This document shows, piece by piece, positions 4,752-9,309 of a stretch of DNA of 9,309 nt. How positions within the stretch are numbered: the first letter of the stretch is position 1; each line of letters starts with the position of its first letter. The DNA is from CAZOHN01 sp964579325. Lineage in GTDB: Bacteria > Pseudomonadota > Alphaproteobacteria > Rhodobacterales > Rhodobacteraceae. The position numbers and the translations under genes were made by a program. Below the pieces are notes generated by a model that made no database searches, had not been told where the DNA came from, and saw only the letters and a list, made by a program, of their open reading frames with translations. The DNA lies in NCBI GenBank assembly GCA_964579325.1, contig CAZOHN010000145.1:1-9309 (forward strand), read 5' to 3'.

Positions 4752-5789
4752 ATGAAAGTATTCCTGACCGGGGCCGACGGCTATATCGGCGCGATCATGG
4801 GCCCGAAGCTGATCGAGGCGGGCCACGAGGTGCTCGGGCTCGACACCGGCTTCTACCGCCGCGGCTGGCTCTTCGACGACGCGCGCGCCCATCCGGCGGT
4901 GATCTCCAGGGACCAGCGCGCCATCACGGTGGAGGATCTGCGCGGCTTCGACGCGGTGGTCCATCTCGCGGAACTCTCGAACGACCCCATCGGCGAGAAC
5001 GACCCGGGCCTCACCATGGCCATCAACCACGAAGGCTCCGCCGCCCTCGCCCGCAAGGCGCGCGAAGCGGGGGTCAAGCGCTTCATCCAGGCCTCCTCCT
5101 GCTCGACCTACGGGGCGGGCGGCGACGAGATGCGCACGGAGACGAGCGAACTCGCCCCCCAGACCGCCTATGCGCGCTGCAAGATCCTCGTCGAGGAGAG
5201 CTTGCGCGAGTTGATGGACGACGACTTCACGCCGGTCTTCATGCGCAACGCCACCGCTTACGGCGCCTCGCCACGCCAGCGGTTCGACCTCGTGCTCAAC
5301 AACCTCTGCGGCTTTGCCCATACCTTGGGCGAGATCCGCATGACCTCCGACGGGATGCCCTGGCGGCCCATCACCCATATCGAGGACATCTGCGAGGCGA
5401 TGCTCTGCGCGCTCAAGGCGCCGAAAGACGCCGTGGCGGGCGAAGCCTTCAATGTCGGCGCGGACAGCGAGAACTACCGCATCCGCGAAATCGCCGAAAT
5501 CGTGGCCAGGGCTTTCCCGGGCTGCGAGCTGACCGTGGGCGAATCGGGCGGCGACACCCGCAGCTACCGCGTCTCCTTCGCCAAGATCCGCGCGCATATG
5601 CCGGAGTTCAGGACCTCCTGGACCGCCGAGCGCGGCGCGCGCCAGCTCAAGGCGATGTTCGACCGGATCGGGCTCACCCGCGAGATGTTCGAGGCCCCGC
5701 CCTATACCCGGCTGAAGGAGCTGAAGTTCCTGCGCGACACCGGCCAGATCGACGACCGGCTAAACTGGACGCCAGCGCCCGCTGTCTGA
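4752..5789 (+). CDS. NAD-dependent epimerase/dehydratase (extended SDR)
   Basis: A 345-residue Rossmann-fold enzyme of the extended short-chain dehydrogenase family, expected to epimerise, dehydrate or reduce a nucleotide sugar using bound NAD. The dinucleotide loop TGADGYIG is at 6-13, an acidic residue at the end of the second strand is Asp31 (GLDTGF), the active-site Ser lies in ASSCSTYG (about 115-118), and the catalytic YxxxK is Tyr140-Lys144 (YARCK). Length is typical. The ATG at 4752 is chosen because family homology begins at residue 1. The frame stays open upstream to 4548, but that part crosses the rfbF remnant out of its frame. Only a weak GAGAGAG precedes the start, consistent with former coupling to rfbF. 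Substrate is unknown; CDP-sugars are a guess from the rfbF link. Confidence 0.9.
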   Translation: MKVFLTGADGYIGAIMGPKLIEAGHEVLGLDTGFYRRGWLFDDARAHPAVISRDQRAITVEDLRGFDAVVHLAELSNDPIGENDPGLTMAINHEGSAALARKAREAGVKRFIQASSCSTYGAGGDEMRTETSELAPQTAYARCKILVEESLRELMDDDFTPVFMRNATAYGASPRQRFDLVLNNLCGFAHTLGEIRMTSDGMPWRPITHIEDICEAMLCALKAPKDAVAGEAFNVGADSENYRIREIAEIVARAFPGCELTVGESGGDTRSYRVSFAKIRAHMPEFRTSWTAERGARQLKAMFDRIGLTREMFEAPPYTRLKELKFLRDTGQIDDRLNWTPAPAV

Positions 5790-5941
5790 TCCGGCGGCGG
5801 GATTGCTGGAAATCGACGCATTTTTCCTCTAGCTTTCTCAGGGGTCTTGGCCTCGGGAATACAGGCAGCGCTGCATGCGTTGTCCAGACGCCACTGCTGC
5901 GTTCGGCGCTCCGCCGTCGCGCTCCTTCACGAGAGGTCTCC

Positions 5942-6112
5942 ATGCCGACTCGCCGCCGCATTCTCGGCATCTTCGCTTTCGCCGCCGCTTTTGCCGCCGC
6001 GCCACGGCTCCGCGCGGCCTTGCCTGCCGCCGCACCGGCGCGGCTCCATGTCGTCAATGGCTGGGTCCTGACCGAAGCCGATCTGGCGGAGCTGCAAGCC
6101 CATGCGCTTTGA
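5942..6112 (+). CDS. Small protein with Tat-like signal peptide, upstream of the GMC oxidoreductase
   Basis: A 56-residue protein beginning MPTRRRILG, with Arg-Arg-Arg followed by an Ala/Phe-rich hydrophobic stretch (about 10-20), and a possible cleavage after LRA near residue 25. This fits a twin-arginine export signal. The remaining 31 residues contain LHVVNGWVLTEADLAEL. GAGAGG lies five bases before the ATG. Its stop overlaps the start of the GMC oxidoreductase by 11 bases, so the two are probably translated together. The GMC protein has no signal of its own, so this peptide could be a small partner that carries it to the periplasm, as the small subunits of some GMC dehydrogenases do. That role is inferred. 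I do not recognise the family firmly. Confidence 0.68.
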   Translation: MPTRRRILGIFAFAAAFAAAPRLRAALPAAAPARLHVVNGWVLTEADLAELQAHAL

Positions 6113-7688
6113 CGCCGAAAGCCCCGACCGCGCCGCCTTTGCGCAAGTCTTCGACGCCTGCGTGATCGGCTCGGGCCCGGCGGGCCTCACGCTGGCGCGC
6201 CGTCTGGCCGCCGCGGGGCAGCGCGTCGCGCTCATGGAAGCCGGCGGACTCGACTGGTCGCCCGAGTCCCAGGACGCCTATGCCGGCGAGAGCACGGGAC
6301 ATCCCTACTACCCGCTCGACGAAGCGCGGCTGCGCTTCTTCGGCGGCACCTCCTATCACTGGAACGGCTTGTGCCGGGCTTTCGAGCCGGGCGATTTCGC
6401 GGCCCGTCCGCAGAACCCGCTCTCTGGCTGGCCGATCGGCCCGGCCGATCTCGATCCTTTCGCCACGGAAGCCGCGGAAATCCTCGAGCTCGCCCCGATC
6501 CCGCGCCCCGACTTGCCCGCGCCGGAGCAGGAAGCGCCCTACCGGCTCGCCACGTATTACCGCAGCCCGCCCGTGCGCTTCGGCGAAAAGTACCTCGCGG
6601 AAATCACGGCATCCGAGCGGATCGCCCTCTGCCTCCACGCCAATCTCGTGGACTTGCGGCTCGACGCGGCGCACCAGCGTGTGACCGAAGCGCGCTTTCG
6701 CAGCTATGCGGCCGATGATCCCGGTTTCGCGGTCCGGGCGCGGACCTACTGCCTCTGCACCGGAGGGATCGAGAACGCGCGGCTCCTGCTCAATTTCGAC
6801 AGCCAGGTGCCGGGGGGCCTCGGCAATGCCCATGACCAGGTCGGGCGCTGCTTCAGCGAGCATCTCGACCTCGTGGGCGGCTTCGGCGAAGTCCTGATCG
6901 AGACGCGGGACCTCGACACCGACGCCTTCTTCATCGCCCATGAAGCCTTCCTCGCCGAAGCCGGCATCCTGCCGGCGGTCCTGCGGATCACGCCGCGACC
7001 GCGGCGGCGCCTGGCGCTCGGGACCGAAATCGCCCGCACGGCGCAATGCGGCTTGCCCTTCGGCACGCAGCTGGCCCGAGCCGTGCTCGGCGAGACGGCG
7101 CGCTGCGACACCGGCGGGCTCGCGGAGTACTGGCGCAGCCGCGACCCGGAGGCGCATCCCTGGGGCGTGGTCACGACCAATGCCGAACAGCACCTCAACC
7201 CCGAGAGCCGCGTCGGCCTGGCGGAGACGCGCGACGCGTTCGGCTTGCGCCGCACCCGGCTCCACTGGGCCCCGCAGGAAGCCGATCTCGAAGCGCTGCG
7301 CCAGCATGCGCAAGCTTTCGCCGGACAGCTCGCCCGGAGCGGCACCGCTCGGATGCGCCTGCCCGGCCCGCTCCAGGCCGGCACGCCGGTCCCGACGGGA
7401 CCGGAGGCGGAAGCGCTCTTCCGCGGCGCCTGGCACCACATGTGCACGACCCGCATGAGCGACGATCCGCGCCACGGCGTCGTGGACCGCGACTGCCGCG
7501 TCCACGGGCTCGAGAACCTCCATCTCGGCGGCTCGAGCGTCTTTGCCTCGGGGTCCTTCGTGAACCCGACCTATACGATCGTCCAGCTCGCCTTGCGCCT
7601 CGGCGCGCATCTCGGCGAAGCGACGCACAGCGGCCTCGACCTGCCGGTCGCCGCCGAGGATGTCGGGCCGGAAGACGTCAGCCGGTGA
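6102..7688 (+). CDS. GMC-family FAD-dependent oxidoreductase
   Basis: A 528-residue flavoprotein of the glucose-methanol-choline oxidoreductase family, oxidising an alcohol or sugar hydroxyl. The FAD loop GSGPAG is at 23-28 with the ribose-binding Glu46 (ALMEAGG). FFGGTSYHWNG follows near residue 80. The C-terminal domain contains WHHMCTTRM (His445/446, likely catalytic), then LHLGGSSVFASGS and NPTYT with Asn488, the usual second catalytic position. Length fits the family. The start at 6102 lies inside the 3' end of the small Tat-like protein gene. The 3' end overlaps the convergent rmlC-type gene by 11 bases. Very high GC (about 80% in a 60-base sample at 7201-7260). Substrate is unknown; the neighbourhood suggests a sugar or polyol. 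Confidence 0.92.
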   Translation: MRFDAESPDRAAFAQVFDACVIGSGPAGLTLARRLAAAGQRVALMEAGGLDWSPESQDAYAGESTGHPYYPLDEARLRFFGGTSYHWNGLCRAFEPGDFAARPQNPLSGWPIGPADLDPFATEAAEILELAPIPRPDLPAPEQEAPYRLATYYRSPPVRFGEKYLAEITASERIALCLHANLVDLRLDAAHQRVTEARFRSYAADDPGFAVRARTYCLCTGGIENARLLLNFDSQVPGGLGNAHDQVGRCFSEHLDLVGGFGEVLIETRDLDTDAFFIAHEAFLAEAGILPAVLRITPRPRRRLALGTEIARTAQCGLPFGTQLARAVLGETARCDTGGLAEYWRSRDPEAHPWGVVTTNAEQHLNPESRVGLAETRDAFGLRRTRLHWAPQEADLEALRQHAQAFAGQLARSGTARMRLPGPLQAGTPVPTGPEAEALFRGAWHHMCTTRMSDDPRHGVVDRDCRVHGLENLHLGGSSVFASGSFVNPTYTIVQLALRLGAHLGEATHSGLDLPVAAEDVGPEDVSR

Positions 7689-8208
7689 AGTCCGGCCAGC
7701 CCGCGTCCTTCTCCGAGATCACGCTGACCGGGCGCGGCCAGGCGATGCCGAAAGCCGGGTCGTTCCAGCGCACCCCGCCTTCGGCCCCGGGCGTATAGGG
7801 ATAGGACACCTGGTACGTCGCATGGGTGTCGTCGGCGAGCGTCTGGAACCCGTGGCCGAAGCCCGCCGGGACATAGAGCATGTGCCCGTTCTCCTCCGTC
7901 AGGTCGAACCCCTGCCACTGGCGATATGTCGGGCTCTCGGGGCGCAAGTCGATGATGACGTCATGGAGCGCGCCCTTGACGCAGCGCACGAGCTTGACCT
8001 CGCCATGGGGGGCCTTCTGGTAATGCATGCCGCGCAGGGTGCCCGCGACACGGTTCGCCGAATGATTGCCCTGCACGAAGTCCGTCGCCAGCCCTTCGCG
8101 CGCAAAGGTCTCCTTGCAGAAGGTCCGGGCAAAGAATCCCCGGTCGTCGGCAAAGCGCGACAGTTCGATCAGCACCGCATCCTGCAGGCGCGTTTTCGTG
8201 AACTTCAT
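7678..8208 (-). CDS. rfbC: dTDP-4-dehydrorhamnose 3,5-epimerase family protein (RmlC-like)
   Basis: A 176-residue cupin-fold epimerase that in characterised members inverts C3 and C5 of a 4-keto-6-deoxy nucleotide sugar. Seen: DDRGFFARTF (21-30), QGNHSANRVAGTLRGMHYQ with catalytic His62, Lys72, LYVPAGFGHGF (111-121), Tyr132, Tyr138 and the VRWNDP motif (146-151). The key residues sit at the numbers expected for RmlC and length is normal (about 180). The ATG at 8208 has AGGAG six bases upstream (8215-8219). It converges on the GMC gene (11-base overlap) and diverges from the next oxidoreductase gene. No dTDP-glucose synthase or 4,6-dehydratase is in the window, so the substrate may be another nucleotide sugar, possibly CDP-linked. 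Confidence 0.93.
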   Translation of the reverse strand: MKFTKTRLQDAVLIELSRFADDRGFFARTFCKETFAREGLATDFVQGNHSANRVAGTLRGMHYQKAPHGEVKLVRCVKGALHDVIIDLRPESPTYRQWQGFDLTEENGHMLYVPAGFGHGFQTLADDTHATYQVSYPYTPGAEGGVRWNDPAFGIAWPRPVSVISEKDAGWPDFTG

Positions 8209-8298
8209 GCATTTCTCCTGTATGCAAGGACCCGACTCGGGGGCGCCGCCGGTACCGCTTAAGCCTCGATCCGTATAGAGAACGCGAAGGAAAACGCC
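8209..8298. promoter_or_regulatory. Divergent promoter gap between the RmlC-like and oxidoreductase genes
   Basis: Ninety bases separate two divergent starts, so both promoters must lie here or in the genes. TATAGA at about 8273-8278 is a possible -10 box for the rightward gene, about 25 bases before its ATG; no clear -35 box precedes it. The RmlC-like gene's ribosome site is at 8215-8219. GAAGGA at about 8285-8290 serves the rightward gene. Confidence 0.4.
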
Positions 8299-9309
8299 AT
8301 GATCCTCGTCGACAGCGCGCTGGCGCGGCACGTCTCGGAGGGCAAGGCCCCCATCCGGATCGGCATGATCGGCGCGGGCTTCATGGCCGCCGGCACCCTG
8401 CTGCAGATCAACACCGTCCATGCCGGCGCCATGCGCATCGTCGCCATCGCCAACCGCACCCCGGCGCGGGCCGTGCAGGCCTATGCCGACGCGGGCCAGC
8501 CCGACGCCGCCCTCTGCGACAGCGTGCCCGCACTGGCCCGCGCCATCGAGGCCGGGCGCGCCGCTGTCACCGAAGACCCGATGCTGGTCGCAACCTCCCC
8601 CCATGTCGACGTGCTCCTCGAGGTTACCGGCGCCGTCGAGGACGCGCTCCCCGTCGTGCTCGCGGCCATCGAGCATGGCAAGCACATCGTCCTGATGAAC
8701 GCCGAACTCGACGGCACTCTCGGCCCGCTCCTGAAGACCCGCGCCGATGCGGCGGGCGTCGTCTATACCAATGTCGACGGCGACCAGCCGGGGGTCGAGA
8801 TGAACCTCTGGCGCTTCGTCAAGGGCATCGGGGTCCGCCCGGTGCTCTGCGGCAACATCAAGGGCCTCCAGGACCCCTATCGCACGCCCACGACCCAGGC
8901 CGGCTTCGCAAAGCAATGGGGCCAGAAGCCCTCCATGGTCACGAGCTTCGCCGACGGCACCAAGATCAGCTTCGAGCAGGCCATCGTCGCCAACGCCACC
9001 GGCATGAGCGTCGCCAAGCGCGGGATGCGCGGCTACACGGTGGCCCCCGGAACCCCGATCATGGAGGCGGCCAAGCTCTGGGACGCCGACGAATTGCTGA
9101 GCGGCCCCGGCATCGTCGACTACGTGGTCGGCGCGACCCCCGGCCCCGGCGTCTTCGTGCTCGGCACCATCGAGCACCCCCGCCAGCGGCACTACCTCAA
9201 CCTCTACAAGCTCGGCGAAGGGCCGGTCTACTGCTTCTACACGCCCACGCACCTCTGCCATTTCGAAGTGCCCACCACCATCGCCCGCGCCGTCCTCTTT
9301 GGCGACGCC
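8299..9309 (+). CDS. Homoserine-dehydrogenase-like NAD(P)-dependent oxidoreductase, 5' part
   Basis: The first 337 residues of a protein that is open to the window edge. A Rossmann loop, IRIGMIGAGFMA, spans about 19-30, followed by conserved blocks VDVLLEVTGA, HGKHIVLMNAELDGTLGP, YTNVDGDQPG and NIKGLQDPYRTPT. These features fit a group of homoserine-dehydrogenase-like oxidoreductases often found in polysaccharide loci, many with a C-terminal SAF domain. That domain would lie beyond the window and is not seen. The ATG at 8299 follows GAAGGA by about eight bases. The product is cytoplasmic by appearance. Neighbouring RfbF, epimerase and RmlC-like genes suggest a role in making an unusual nucleotide sugar. 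The reaction is unknown. Confidence 0.85.
   Translation, partial: MILVDSALARHVSEGKAPIRIGMIGAGFMAAGTLLQINTVHAGAMRIVAIANRTPARAVQAYADAGQPDAALCDSVPALARAIEAGRAAVTEDPMLVATSPHVDVLLEVTGAVEDALPVVLAAIEHGKHIVLMNAELDGTLGPLLKTRADAAGVVYTNVDGDQPGVEMNLWRFVKGIGVRPVLCGNIKGLQDPYRTPTTQAGFAKQWGQKPSMVTSFADGTKISFEQAIVANATGMSVAKRGMRGYTVAPGTPIMEAAKLWDADELLSGPGIVDYVVGATPGPGVFVLGTIEHPRQRHYLNLYKLGEGPVYCFYTPTHLCHFEVPTTIARAVLFGDA

Noticed and set aside
4571..6112. A 513-codon plus-strand frame across the epimerase
   Set aside because: It is a shifted frame of the epimerase rich in Arg and Pro. Only its final part, from 5942, is a credible gene.
6054..7628. Long minus-strand open frame (524 codons) opposite the GMC gene
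   Set aside because: Composition is Arg/Ala/Gly-rich with no family pattern, typical of antisense frames in very GC-rich genes, and the plus-strand frame has clear FAD and catalytic motifs.
8209..9261. Minus-strand extension of the RmlC-like gene far upstream of its ATG
   Set aside because: The extension is the antisense shadow of the oxidoreductase gene, and AGGAG before 8208 marks the true start.
1..9309. CRISPR array, tRNA or rRNA genes
   Set aside because: No regularly spaced short repeats, cloverleaf-like sequence or rRNA-like stretch was seen on reading both strands.

Overview
The window looks like a chromosomal accessory region of a GC-rich alphaproteobacterium, most likely a member of the Rhodobacterales. 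This rests on codon use, the LuxR/LuxI pair, the IS630-type transposase and the sugar-nucleotide genes. It is an inference from protein style, not from a marker gene.

Layout: (1) Positions 1-327 hold the 3' end of an IS630-family element whose outer edge touches the stop codon of the next gene. (2) Positions 325-1217 (minus) hold an intact antitoxin-toxin operon: an Xre/MbcA/ParS-type antitoxin followed by a RES-domain NAD+-degrading toxin, with a good sigma70-like promoter at 1250-1279. (3) Positions 1435-2229 (minus) hold an intact glucose-1-phosphate cytidylyltransferase (rfbF). (4) Positions 2443-2640 (minus) hold the broken C-terminal tail of an SGNH-type acyltransferase. (5) Positions 2696-4421 hold a divergent quorum-sensing pair, LuxR-type receptor (minus) and LuxI-type acyl-homoserine-lactone synthase (plus), of visibly lower GC than the sugar genes. 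(6) Positions 4636-9309 hold a polysaccharide or sugar-nucleotide region: a 3' remnant of a second rfbF copy, an NAD-dependent epimerase/dehydratase, a 56-residue protein with a Tat-like signal, a GMC oxidoreductase, an RmlC-type 3,5-epimerase (minus), and the start of a homoserine-dehydrogenase-like oxidoreductase that runs off the window.

The most striking structure is not a gene. The last 35 codons of rfbF (1434-1542, minus) recur as an almost perfect inverted copy (109 bp arms, one mismatch) just in front of the epimerase (4636-4744, plus). The segment between the arms carries rfbF, the acyltransferase tail and luxR/luxI. Recombination between the arms would flip this 3.3-kb segment and place the full rfbF 8 bp upstream of the epimerase, in the same orientation. 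That would recreate what looks like the original rfbF-epimerase operon. A second, older inverted repeat (2308-2424 and 4473-4589, 82% identical without gaps) lies upstream of both rfbF copies. Each of its copies contains a 33-codon open frame. Together these suggest a rearranged, possibly still invertible, quorum-sensing and exopolysaccharide cassette.

Working together (inferred): RfbF makes CDP-glucose, and the epimerase, RmlC-like enzyme and oxidoreductases would modify a nucleotide sugar for a surface polysaccharide. LuxR/LuxI may set population-density control over it. The toxin-antitoxin pair and the IS mark the left side as mobile or accessory DNA. No tRNA, rRNA, CRISPR array or replication origin was seen.
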